This document shows positions 41,767 to 49,493 of a DNA stretch of 64,000 bases, piece after piece. Position 1 is the stretch's first letter, and every line of letters starts with the position of its first letter. The notes under the pieces are model-generated. The model did no database searches and was not told the DNA's origin. It saw only the letters and a list, made by a program, of their open reading frames with translations. Origin of the DNA: FEN-1139 sp964396375 (lineage in GTDB: Bacteria > Myxococcota_A > Polyangia > Polyangiales > Polyangiaceae); NCBI GenBank assembly GCA_964396375.1, contig CAYNEY010000022.1, positions 1 through 64,000 of the forward strand, in the 5' to 3' direction. The translations under genes were made by a program, and so were the position numbers.

Positions 41767-43767
41767 CTACTTCCGACCCAGCACGGGTTTGCCCCCGGGC
41801 TTCTTCTCCGTCTCGATTCCTGCCAAAAAATCCGCAAGTGCCATTGTCCCAAGCTCGCCGTGTGCTCGCGAGCGCACAGCCACCGTGCCAGCTGCCTGTT
41901 CCTTCTCACCGACCACCAACGCGTAGGGGATCTTCTGCAGGCTGCTCTCGCGGATCTTGTAGCCCACCCGATCTGGTCCGAGGTCGGCCTCAGCGCGCAG
42001 TCCGAGCAACAGCAATTCTGCGAGCACGCCCCGCGCATAGGCTTCGGTCTTGTCGCTGACCGGGATCACCATCACCTGCACTGGTGCGAGCCACAGCGGA
42101 AAGGCGCCTGCGTAGTTCTCGATCAGGATCCCAAGGAAGCGTTCGATGCTGCCGTAGCAGGCCCGGTGCAGCATCACCGGCATGTGCCGTTCACCATCCG
42201 CGCCCACATACTCGAGGCCAAAGCGAGAAGGCATCGAGAAATCAAGCTGAATGGTCCCGCACTGCCAGCTGCGCTTGAGCACGTCTCGAATGTGAAAATC
42301 AATCTTGGGTCCGTAGAAGGCCCCGTCTCCTGGATTGACCTGATAGGTGATCTGCGATCGATCCAGGGCATCGCGGAGCGCGCTTTCCGCCCGTTCCCAG
42401 ATCTCGTCGCTGCCGATGCTCTTCTCGGGCCGGGTCGAGAGTTCGATCCGGACGTCTGCCAGGTCGAACATCGCGTACACCTCCTTGAAGAACTCGATCA
42501 ACATGGCGATCTCGCCCTCGATCTGCTCAGGCGTACAGAAGTGGTGCGCGTCGTCTTGGGTGAAGGCCTGGACTCGGAAGAGGCCATGGCGCACCCCAGA
42601 GAGCTCGCGCCGGTGCACCAGCCCCATCTCGGCGATCCGGAGGGGGAATTCATTGTGGCTGTGCAACCGGCTCCGATAGACCAGCAGGTGACCCGGGCAG
42701 TTCATGGGCTTGACTGCCATCGGTCGTTCTTCTTCCACGTTGTCGCGGATGGTGCCGGGCTGCTTCGGATCACGCAGCTTGAGCTTGGTGAAGAACATGT
42801 TCTCGAGATAGTTCTCGTAGTGTCCGGAGGTGTGCCAAAGCTGCTCGGAGAGGATGAGCGGCGTCTTGACCTCCTGATAGCCACGCTGCTGCAAGAGGTT
42901 GCGCATGGTGTCGAGCAGCAGATTGAAAAGGGTGGCTCCGCGCGGAAAGAAGAAGGGAAACCCCGGGGCCTCATCATGAAAAGTAAAGAGGCTGAGCTGC
43001 TCGCCGAGCACGCGGTGGTCCCGTCGCTTGGCCTCTTCCAGCTGGTGGAAGTACTCGTCGAGTTCGCTCTTGCTGAAGAACGCGGTGCCGTAGACGCGGA
43101 CCAGTTGCTCGCGGCTGGCGTCACCACGCCAATAGGCGCCGCTTACCTTGGTGAGCCGGGTGTGGGCTAGGAGGCTGGTATTCTGAACATGGGGGCCCCG
43201 GCACAGATCGACGAAGTCGCCATGGCGATAGAAGCTGAGGTTGTCGCCCCGAGAGCGGATCTGCTCGACCAGTTCAGCCTTGAACTTGTTGCGCCCGCCG
43301 TCGATGGCCTGGTAGCGCGCGAAGACCTCGTCGGTCTCATCCTTGGCCTCGCAGCGCACGAAGGGGCGACTCTCCTTGCTGATGCGCTGCATCTCGGCTT
43401 CGAGCTTTGGGAAATCATCCGGAGTGATCTTGCCGCCATCAGGAAAGAAGATGTCGTAGTAAAAACCGTCTTCTATGGCGGGGCCGATCGTGAGCTGGGC
43501 CTTGGGGAAGATCCGGAGGATGGCGTCCGCCATCACGTGCGCCGCGGAGTGCCGGAGGATTTCGAGCGCCTCGGGCTCCTTCCTGGTCAGGATCGCGACC
43601 TCGGCACCATCGTGCAGAATGGTGGAGAGATCCACCAGCCGCCCGTCCACACGCCCAGCGACCGCGGCCTTGGCTAACCCCGGTCCGATGGCAGTGGCGA
43701 GATCGAGCAGTGTGGAATTGTCGGAGAGCTCCCGCGAACTCCCATCCGGGAGACGAATGTTCAGCAT
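41767..43767 (-). CDS. thrS: threonyl-tRNA synthetase
   Basis: Charges tRNA-Thr; 666 aa, normal length. In order: TGS domain (about 1-62), editing domain with HSAAHVMADAI and CRGPHV (the HxxxH and CxxxH zinc-like sites that hydrolyse Ser-tRNA), class II catalytic core with MNCPGHLLVYR (Cys zinc ligand) and motif 2 (LFRVQAFTQDDAH), and C-terminal anticodon-binding domain (VQVMVIPVSDKTEAYA). Start ATG 43767 gives the natural TGS N-terminus; the frame is open upstream through the leader. The mRNA leader carries an anticodon-arm-like hairpin that suggests autoregulation. Confidence 0.96.
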   Translation of the reverse strand: MLNIRLPDGSSRELSDNSTLLDLATAIGPGLAKAAVAGRVDGRLVDLSTILHDGAEVAILTRKEPEALEILRHSAAHVMADAILRIFPKAQLTIGPAIEDGFYYDIFFPDGGKITPDDFPKLEAEMQRISKESRPFVRCEAKDETDEVFARYQAIDGGRNKFKAELVEQIRSRGDNLSFYRHGDFVDLCRGPHVQNTSLLAHTRLTKVSGAYWRGDASREQLVRVYGTAFFSKSELDEYFHQLEEAKRRDHRVLGEQLSLFTFHDEAPGFPFFFPRGATLFNLLLDTMRNLLQQRGYQEVKTPLILSEQLWHTSGHYENYLENMFFTKLKLRDPKQPGTIRDNVEEERPMAVKPMNCPGHLLVYRSRLHSHNEFPLRIAEMGLVHRRELSGVRHGLFRVQAFTQDDAHHFCTPEQIEGEIAMLIEFFKEVYAMFDLADVRIELSTRPEKSIGSDEIWERAESALRDALDRSQITYQVNPGDGAFYGPKIDFHIRDVLKRSWQCGTIQLDFSMPSRFGLEYVGADGERHMPVMLHRACYGSIERFLGILIENYAGAFPLWLAPVQVMVIPVSDKTEAYARGVLAELLLLGLRAEADLGPDRVGYKIRESSLQKIPYALVVGEKEQAAGTVAVRSRAHGELGTMALADFLAGIETEKKPGGKPVLGRK

Positions 43768-43817
43768 GTGATTTGTCCATTCTGCGAGGCGGATACGAGC
43801 CGACTCGCGGTGAGGTC

Positions 43818-43842
43818 CTGCGGTGGAAACAACCCACCGCAG
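43818..43842 (-). promoter_or_regulatory. tRNA-Thr anticodon-arm-like hairpin in the thrS leader
   Basis: On the thrS mRNA strand a perfect 9-bp stem (CUGCGGUGG/CCACCGCAG) closes a 7-nt loop, GUUGUUU. Counted as an anticodon loop (positions 32-38), it has U33 and UGU at 34-36, the anticodon of tRNA-Thr(UGU). It lies 51-75 nt upstream of the AUG. E. coli ThrRS represses its own mRNA by binding an anticodon-like hairpin in this leader region. I infer an analogous element here. Confidence 0.55.
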
Positions 43843-43850
43843 CGGAGAGG

Positions 43851-43879
43851 AGATTAGCTCGTTCGGAGACGACGGCCAA
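43851..43879 (-). promoter_or_regulatory. possible thrS promoter
   Basis: Minus strand: TTGGCC, 17 bp, TAATCT. The match to consensus is moderate, but the predicted start (about 43844) would place the anticodon-like hairpin at the very 5' end of the mRNA. Confidence 0.3.
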
Positions 43880-44060
43880 GCCACCGGCCCCTGTCGACAG
43901 CTCGGCGCGTCACCCTCATGGCTCAGCTCCTCCGCAGAGGGACGGATCTCCAGGCTGACTGTGCTCGTACGGCCAGTTGGTCGCACGAAGCTGCGTTTGT
44001 CTGCCGGTTCCGCTTGCCAGAAGACTCCCGTCCGCGAGATCCTTTCCGGATCGGGATCTC

Positions 44061-46553
44061 ATGACCCACCACCATCGCGACGGGCAGGGAGGAGGACAGC
44101 CTCAGCAGCAGCAACAGCCGGCGGCGTATCCGCAACAGCCGGCGGCGTATCCGCAACAGGTGGGGGCGTATCCGCAACAGGTGGGGGCATACCCGCAACA
44201 GGTGGGGGCATACCCGCAACAGGCGGGGGCATACCCGCAACAGGCGGGGGCATACCCGCAACAGGCGGGGGCATATCCGCAACAGGTGGGGGCATACCCG
44301 CAACAGGCGGCGACGTACCCGCAACAGGCGGGGGCATATCCGCAACAGGCGGGGGCGTATCTGCAACAGGCGGGGGCATACCCGCAACAGGCGGGGGCGT
44401 ATTCGCAGCAGGCGGGGGCATATCCGCAACAGGCGGGGGCATATCCGAAACACGATCGGCCGAAGTCACGCCTGCTGGTTGTGCTCGGTCTTGGTCTCTC
44501 CCTTTTCGTTGTCTTCGCGGTGGTTGTGGGGGTCGGCCTCTTCGCCTGGCGCTCAGGGTGGTTTGGGCGGAGCACAGACACCTCGCGGGTGTTGCTTCTC
44601 GAGCGCGAGCTCGATGCCAATCCGACGACCGATACGACCATCGACGCTGCCGGTCGCGGACGTGTCACGTTTCCGCGCGGCACCATCCAGAAGAAGGCGC
44701 ACCTGACCGTCAGTGAAGTCACCAATCTTCCGGTTCCTCCGGCGGCCCAACTGGGCAGAGTGCTGGATGTGAGCCTCGGAGCCGAACATGCCTTCGAGAT
44801 CCCGGTTCGAATCGAGCTTCCTTTCGAGCCCAGCCAGGTAACCGGGCGCTTCTTGGGGCAGCCGAAGATGATGGCGTTGTGGTTCGATCCGAGCCGACGA
44901 ATGTGGGACTACGTTCCATACACCGTCGACGCCACGCGCTCGGTGCTGATCGTCGACACCCCGCATTTGTCGATGTTTTCTGCAGTCTCGCCGGCGCCCA
45001 TCGCCATCACCCCCACGGCGCGGATCGAATACACGATGCCACCGTATGCCGGGGCCTTCGCCGACGCCGCCACCGCGGAGAACATTCTCCGGGGTAGCCT
45101 CGCCGAGGCGGGAGAGGCGGGCTGGAATGCCAGCATGGAATGGTTCGGGATCGGGCAGGCTTTCGCGACTGTCGGCGAGGGGGCGGCGCGCGTGTGTGAG
45201 TACAGTCGCGTCTCCACCGTGCTCGGTCGGATCAATGACGTGGCGGGCAACCTGGGGGTGGCATTTGCGTTGGTGCAGTTCACCGTCGACATGTCCAAAC
45301 CGGACAACGAGGTGCGCGCGGTCGGCAACGCGCTGAAGGCGATCGGCATGGATGCCCTGAGTCGTTGGGGGACCTCGGCCATCAAAGTGGCTGGAGTGGG
45401 CGTTTTTGCCCTCGATTACTCACTCGGTAAGTTCGCCAATACCGCCTGGTCTCAGCGTAACGACATGTGGAGACGAGTCTTCGATTGCTACTACAAAAAT
45501 CACGCCCGCAGCTCGGCGATTTGGTTGACGCGGCTCAAGACCGTGACCGCTGCCTCATCCTCGCCCGATGCCGTGAACGCGGCCATTCAGGCGGAGATCG
45601 AGGCGTACGCGGCCGAGATTTGGAATAACGAGGAAGAGCAGGCGATGTGTCAGTTCGACGTGGGCGGCACCAACGTCGGGAGTGGCGGTGGATTGAATGA
45701 GAAACTCAAGCGGGATCTTTCGGCTGCGTATGCCAAACAGTTGTACTCGGATTTGCGCCCTGAGTTCGGGCAGCTCTCGCGCTTCATTGCCAGTCAGCAA
45801 CAGAAGCACACCCAGCAACTGCTCGAGGATATTCGAGGTCGGTTCAATCGGGCCACCACCCTGCATGTGGTGTTGAAGTCCAAGAGCGCCGAACAGGTGC
45901 TGGAAGGGTTCACGGTGACGTTTCCAGTGACGCGCGAGCCGGAGAAGTGGCAGGGAGCAACCGACAAACAGGGTGTGTTTGATATGAAGGTCACGAGCCT
46001 CGGATACATGCTGTACGGTTCGCCCACCGAGGTCATGGTCACGTTTCCTGCTGTACCCGGGGCCCAGCCCGAGACGCGGAAGCAGAAGTTCAAATACGTT
46101 CCGGGTCGCACGGTGATTGAGATCGCGCTGGATGGAGTGGCGGGTACCTATGAAGGAGAACTCAACGGTACGCACAGCGGTCCAGGGATCGATGGCGTGG
46201 TCGCCATGAAGGGGCCGATCAAGCTGGTAGTCGACGACTCCGGCAACGTGAACGCCACACTCTCGATGCCGCTCAAGTTCACTTCGGGTAGGGGTGTCAC
46301 CAAGATATCGACCGAGTCGACGGCGAGTCTCGCCGGAAAACTCGAAGGCGCCACGCTCACCGCAAGTGGAACTGTCAACACCAAGCTTTCGAGTGTGACC
46401 AAGCTACCGGTGGGTAAGGATCACACTTACTCCACCAATAGCTCAGGCCCGATTCGCATCGAGGGCGCGCTGGTGAATCCCGATCGAATCGACGGTAAGG
46501 TCAAAGGCAGCGGCGGTAGCCGGGATGTCCCGTTTTCGGCGACGCGCAGGTGA
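44061..46553 (+). CDS. membrane protein with N-terminal Gln/Tyr heptapeptide repeats and ZU5-like domain
   Basis: Function unknown; 830 aa. Residues 20-131 are 16 tandem heptapeptides of the form AYPQQ[A/V]G, a low-complexity, probably disordered region. One membrane helix follows at about 140-162 (VLGLGLSLFVVFAVVVGVGL), so the repeats should be cytoplasmic and the rest periplasmic. The external part begins with a ZU5-like region (RVTFPRGTIQKKAHLTVSEV) and continues with an all-helical central region and a C-terminal Ig-like/beta-sandwich part. ATG 44061 was chosen because the upstream frame is non-coding in character. Divergent from thrS. Confidence 0.75.
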   Translation: MTHHHRDGQGGGQPQQQQQPAAYPQQPAAYPQQVGAYPQQVGAYPQQVGAYPQQAGAYPQQAGAYPQQAGAYPQQVGAYPQQAATYPQQAGAYPQQAGAYLQQAGAYPQQAGAYSQQAGAYPQQAGAYPKHDRPKSRLLVVLGLGLSLFVVFAVVVGVGLFAWRSGWFGRSTDTSRVLLLERELDANPTTDTTIDAAGRGRVTFPRGTIQKKAHLTVSEVTNLPVPPAAQLGRVLDVSLGAEHAFEIPVRIELPFEPSQVTGRFLGQPKMMALWFDPSRRMWDYVPYTVDATRSVLIVDTPHLSMFSAVSPAPIAITPTARIEYTMPPYAGAFADAATAENILRGSLAEAGEAGWNASMEWFGIGQAFATVGEGAARVCEYSRVSTVLGRINDVAGNLGVAFALVQFTVDMSKPDNEVRAVGNALKAIGMDALSRWGTSAIKVAGVGVFALDYSLGKFANTAWSQRNDMWRRVFDCYYKNHARSSAIWLTRLKTVTAASSSPDAVNAAIQAEIEAYAAEIWNNEEEQAMCQFDVGGTNVGSGGGLNEKLKRDLSAAYAKQLYSDLRPEFGQLSRFIASQQQKHTQQLLEDIRGRFNRATTLHVVLKSKSAEQVLEGFTVTFPVTREPEKWQGATDKQGVFDMKVTSLGYMLYGSPTEVMVTFPAVPGAQPETRKQKFKYVPGRTVIEIALDGVAGTYEGELNGTHSGPGIDGVVAMKGPIKLVVDDSGNVNATLSMPLKFTSGRGVTKISTESTASLAGKLEGATLTASGTVNTKLSSVTKLPVGKDHTYSTNSSGPIRIEGALVNPDRIDGKVKGSGGSRDVPFSATRR
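44118..44453 (+). repeat. 16 tandem 21-bp units (heptapeptide AYPQQ[A/V]G)
   Basis: Units of 21 bp are nearly identical at nucleotide level (core GCATACCCGCAACAGGCGGG), with a few variants (AAT, AYL, AYS, and AYPKH at the end). Because 21 is divisible by three, all frames remain open on both strands, giving spurious antisense ORFs. Near-identity implies recent expansion and likely copy-number variation between strains. Confidence 0.9.
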
Positions 46554-46684
46554 GCTCCGCCAAGTCAGCTCGAGGATGGGCGTTCTTGATGCCCAAGAGG
46601 GGTCGAGAGCAGATTGGTTGCGGCTGATTCACGCAGGTGTTGTGGGCTGATGACGGTGTCGTGTGGGGGCAAAGATCGGGTGAT

Positions 46685-47521
46685 CTAGAAGTCCTCCAGC
46701 AGCCAGTTCAGCGGCGCCACTAGCCGCTCCTCGCTGGTCGGATCGAAGAAGTGGCCGGTGTTCTCGAGACTGAAGAACCGTGCTGACATTTTCCCCTCAC
46801 GCAGACGGCGAGCGCTCGCCTTCAGCTTCGAAGTCGACATGTCACGGTCACCGGCGACCAGTGCGACTCGAGTCACGCCCGCTTGGCGGAGAGGCTCGGC
46901 GTAGGTCACGGTCCCTGAATTCAGGAACATGATGCGGGCGAAACCGGCCCGCTCTCTTGCCACCAAGCGTTGCGCCGCGCTAGCCCCGAGGGAGTATCCA
47001 ACCAGGGCAAGTCGCTCCGCGCTTGCGCTCGGATGGCGATGACGGAGCGCCTCGATTGCGCGCCTCACGACCTCACGGAGACGGGAGTCGGGGCCCGACC
47101 ACATGGCGCCCCCGCCCTGACAGGGTGTCGGACCCGCAGGACAGAGCAACCATGCCATGTGGGTGGTGCCAGCCCGAAACGCTCCACATTCGTACTCCGG
47201 GAGCGCGCACATGCCATGCAGCATGACCACCACCGGTAGGTCTTCCTTCCACGTGCTTGGGTAGTAGTATACGGCGTCGCGGGCCTCTCCGATCGGGAGG
47301 CGCTGCGGTTCACTCGGTGGCAAAGGCAGTGCCGGAGCGCTCGCTGCTCCCGAGGGTACGGTATCCACGTTCGGATTCGTTTCCACGCGAGGTGGCTTCG
47401 GTGTGCCGGCTCGGGCCACCACTGCTGTCGCAGGCTCGGGCGTTTTTCTTGGTACAGGCGCTTCGTGCCCCTGACAGTGCGTGGGCAGTACGATGAGGAG
47501 TGCGAAGAGGAGTGGGCGCAC
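46685..47521 (-). CDS. exported alpha/beta-hydrolase (esterase-like)
   Basis: A 278-aa predicted exported hydrolase. The signal sequence ends around VLPTHCQ, with Cys about 16 as a possible lipidation site, although its lipobox is atypical. A Pro/Ala-rich linker (about 20-75) precedes the alpha/beta-hydrolase fold (about 80-278). The nucleophile elbow is LVGYSLGAS (Ser about 167), and the acid and His of the triad are probably the Asp in LVAGDRDMS and the His in ENTGHFFDP. VVMLHGMC supplies the oxyanion-hole segment. Substrate unknown; esterase or depolymerase-like. Start is GTG. Confidence 0.8.
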   Translation of the reverse strand: MRPLLFALLIVLPTHCQGHEAPVPRKTPEPATAVVARAGTPKPPRVETNPNVDTVPSGAASAPALPLPPSEPQRLPIGEARDAVYYYPSTWKEDLPVVVMLHGMCALPEYECGAFRAGTTHMAWLLCPAGPTPCQGGGAMWSGPDSRLREVVRRAIEALRHRHPSASAERLALVGYSLGASAAQRLVARERAGFARIMFLNSGTVTYAEPLRQAGVTRVALVAGDRDMSTSKLKASARRLREGKMSARFFSLENTGHFFDPTSEERLVAPLNWLLEDF

Positions 47522-48015
47522 GACACAACGATACCTCGAGAGGTTCCAGAAGAGCTTGGAATGCTCGAGAAGGCCTGAGTGGGGCGACGCGCTTCTCTTA
47601 CCCCGAGCTCTTCAGTTGACGAAAGCACGGCGCTGGGCTAAAAAACAGGTCTGTGATCAAAGTCGCCCTTGTCTGACGAGCCAGGTCATCTCACCCGCCT
47701 TTCGAGCCGGAGTCCGGTCAAGGTTGAGCGGGTGGAGTGAGCTGGTGGCCCGTTTCATCACCAATCCTGATTGAGGGAGTACCCTGAGCGGTGCTCTTCG
47801 GGGTTGACGTGTGATTCAGAGGCTAGCGCCGTCACGGCCTTTCTTGGGCAACGTCGCAGGGCTCGTAGAGTCCACGTGAAGCGTGGTGCAGCCCCTATCG
47901 GCTCTCGACAGCGGTCAGAACGCTGTGTCTGCGGGTGAGGTGGGTGCTCACGGTAGTCTCGTTCGTCGTTACTCGCCGACCACCGCGTCGCAGCGAGCAT
48001 CTGTGTGTCCATTTC
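47522..48015. other. 494-bp gap with no recognised feature
   Basis: No reading frame with protein-like character, tRNA cloverleaf, strong terminator or clear promoter was found. A TTGACG hexamer is present near 47804 without a matching -10. The short inverted repeat CACG-TGAAG-CGTG occurs near 47873. It may hold a regulatory RNA or the promoter of the RNHCP-rsgA pair, but nothing in it decides this. Confidence 0.35.
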
Positions 48016-48411
48016 ATGAGTCTCATCATGTCACGACCTTCGTCCCAGTCCCACGACGCTTACCCTAGCCAACACTTCCTCTGTTCTCACTGCGGAGCCA
48101 TGGTATCGGGGATGGCGCTCGGCAGCCACCACCGCAACCACTGCCCAAGGTGCCTCTACAGCCGACACGTCGATCTCCTGCCGGGCGATCGGCGTTCTGC
48201 TTGCCGAGGCGTGATGGAGCCGCTCGCGGTCTTCGTGCGCCCAGATGGGGAGCTGATGCTCGTTCACTCCTGTCTGCGTTGCAGCCGGCTCAGTCGCAAT
48301 CGGGTTGCAGGCGACGACGATCCGAAGGAACTCTACCGTCTGGCTCGCCGCCCCATCGAGTCCGGCTCATTATGTCGTGAGGCTCTCGAGGACGAAAGGA
48401 GTCGAGGATGA
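48016..48411 (+). CDS. RNHCP-domain zinc-binding protein
   Basis: A 131-aa protein of the RNHCP family: the signature HHRNHCPRCLYSRHVD is exact, with additional Cys pairs (FLCSHCG, CLRCSRL) suggesting two zinc knuckles, and the conserved NRVAGDDDP near the end. Function is not known biochemically; the family is often encoded next to rsgA, as here. Its stop overlaps the rsgA start (ATGA). ATG 48016 and ATG 48028 are both possible starts. Confidence 0.85.
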   Translation: MSLIMSRPSSQSHDAYPSQHFLCSHCGAMVSGMALGSHHRNHCPRCLYSRHVDLLPGDRRSACRGVMEPLAVFVRPDGELMLVHSCLRCSRLSRNRVAGDDDPKELYRLARRPIESGSLCREALEDERSRG

Positions 48412-49412
48412 GCCCAACAAAGGATCGTCTGGCGCGGCTGGGCTGGGATGCTTGCTGGATGGCCGAGGCCGTGAGGGCTGGTTTCTCAGGACAGCCTGGG
48501 CGAGTCACCCAAGCATCACGCCTGCTTGTCGTGACCGATGCTTTGGGCGAGGTGCTGGTCGAGGGCCCGAGGGCCCTCGACCAGGTCCCGGTCTGTGGGG
48601 ATTGGGTGATGATCGAACGCCTCCAGCAGAGCGGCGGAGAAGATGCACGGGCAGTGTTGCGCGGGGTGCTTTCGCGCCGCAACGCCATCATTCGCCAGAC
48701 GGTGGGGAGCCCACGACCCCAAGCCCTTGCCGCCAACCTGGATCGGGTCTTTCTTGTTCTAGGTCTGGACCGAAGCCAAGGAATCCGCTCGCTCCCTCGC
48801 TATCAAGCGCTGGCGCGCCTGAACAACGTGGTCGTGACCGTCCTGCTCAATAAGGCAGATCTGTGCGAGGATCTCGAGCACGCACTCGCTTGGGCCGGTT
48901 CGCTGGCGCCGGATCTCGAGCTCATACCGCTTGTAGCGTCCCAAAATGGGGGAATCTGCCCCCTTTACCCCTCGCTGGCCGCCGGCACCACCGTGGCGCT
49001 GCTGGGCCCTTCGGGTGCGGGGAAGTCGACGTTGATCAACGCGCTCGTTGGCGGTGAGGCGGTCCGCACAGGGGCGGTGCGTGCAGGTGACCGTCGGGGC
49101 AGGCACACCACCTCGGCGGCGAGATTGCTCACCACGGACGGGGGAGTCTCCATCATCGACACACCAGGCTTGCGTGAGCTTGGCCTCTGGGGCGACGCGG
49201 GACTCCGCAATACCTACAACGACATCGCGTTGCTCGGCCACAGCTGCCGATTTCGCGACTGTACCCATGACCACGAGCCTGGCTGCGCGGTGCGGCAGGC
49301 ACTCGCCGAGGGTGAGCTGTCGTCGGAACGGTTCCTTTCCTATCTTGAGCTGGAGCGTGAACAGGCGACCCGAGCACGCCTGATCCGTGGGAAAAAGCGG
49401 AGGTACCGGTGA
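48408..49412 (+). CDS. rsgA: ribosome-small-subunit biogenesis GTPase RsgA
   Basis: Circularly permuted GTPase (334 aa) that checks the decoding centre of the maturing 30S subunit. An N-terminal OB fold (about 20-100) precedes the G domain in permuted order: G4 NKADL (about 151), G1 GPSGAGKST (about 202), G3 DTPGLRE (about 248). A C-terminal zinc-binding region follows (SCRFRDCTHDHEPGC). Translationally coupled to the RNHCP gene. A long internal hairpin at 48555-48584 is unusual. Confidence 0.95.
   Translation: MSPTKDRLARLGWDACWMAEAVRAGFSGQPGRVTQASRLLVVTDALGEVLVEGPRALDQVPVCGDWVMIERLQQSGGEDARAVLRGVLSRRNAIIRQTVGSPRPQALAANLDRVFLVLGLDRSQGIRSLPRYQALARLNNVVVTVLLNKADLCEDLEHALAWAGSLAPDLELIPLVASQNGGICPLYPSLAAGTTVALLGPSGAGKSTLINALVGGEAVRTGAVRAGDRRGRHTTSAARLLTTDGGVSIIDTPGLRELGLWGDAGLRNTYNDIALLGHSCRFRDCTHDHEPGCAVRQALAEGELSSERFLSYLELEREQATRARLIRGKKRRYR
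48555..48584. repeat. perfect 14-bp inverted repeat inside rsgA
   Basis: Arms CTGGTCGAGGGCCC and GGGCCCTCGACCAG are separated by only GA, giving a 30-nt near-perfect palindrome within the coding sequence (encoding residues around VEGPRALDQ). Such a strong hairpin in an open frame is rare. Confidence 0.8.
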
Positions 49413-49493
49413 AAACAACGCTCCATTTTGACCCAAAGCCGAGATTTGCCCAGTTCCGCTGGGGAGCAGAAGCTCCATAATGGGGGCACCTTC

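Noticed and set aside
44118..44453. CRISPR-like array
   Set aside because: Units are contiguous and translated, with no unique spacers, no 28-37-bp repeat and no cas genes.
44059..44725. Several minus-strand frames across the 21-bp repeat
   Set aside because: A repeat of 21 bp keeps all six frames open; the antisense products are simple mirror repeats (RICPRLL-type).
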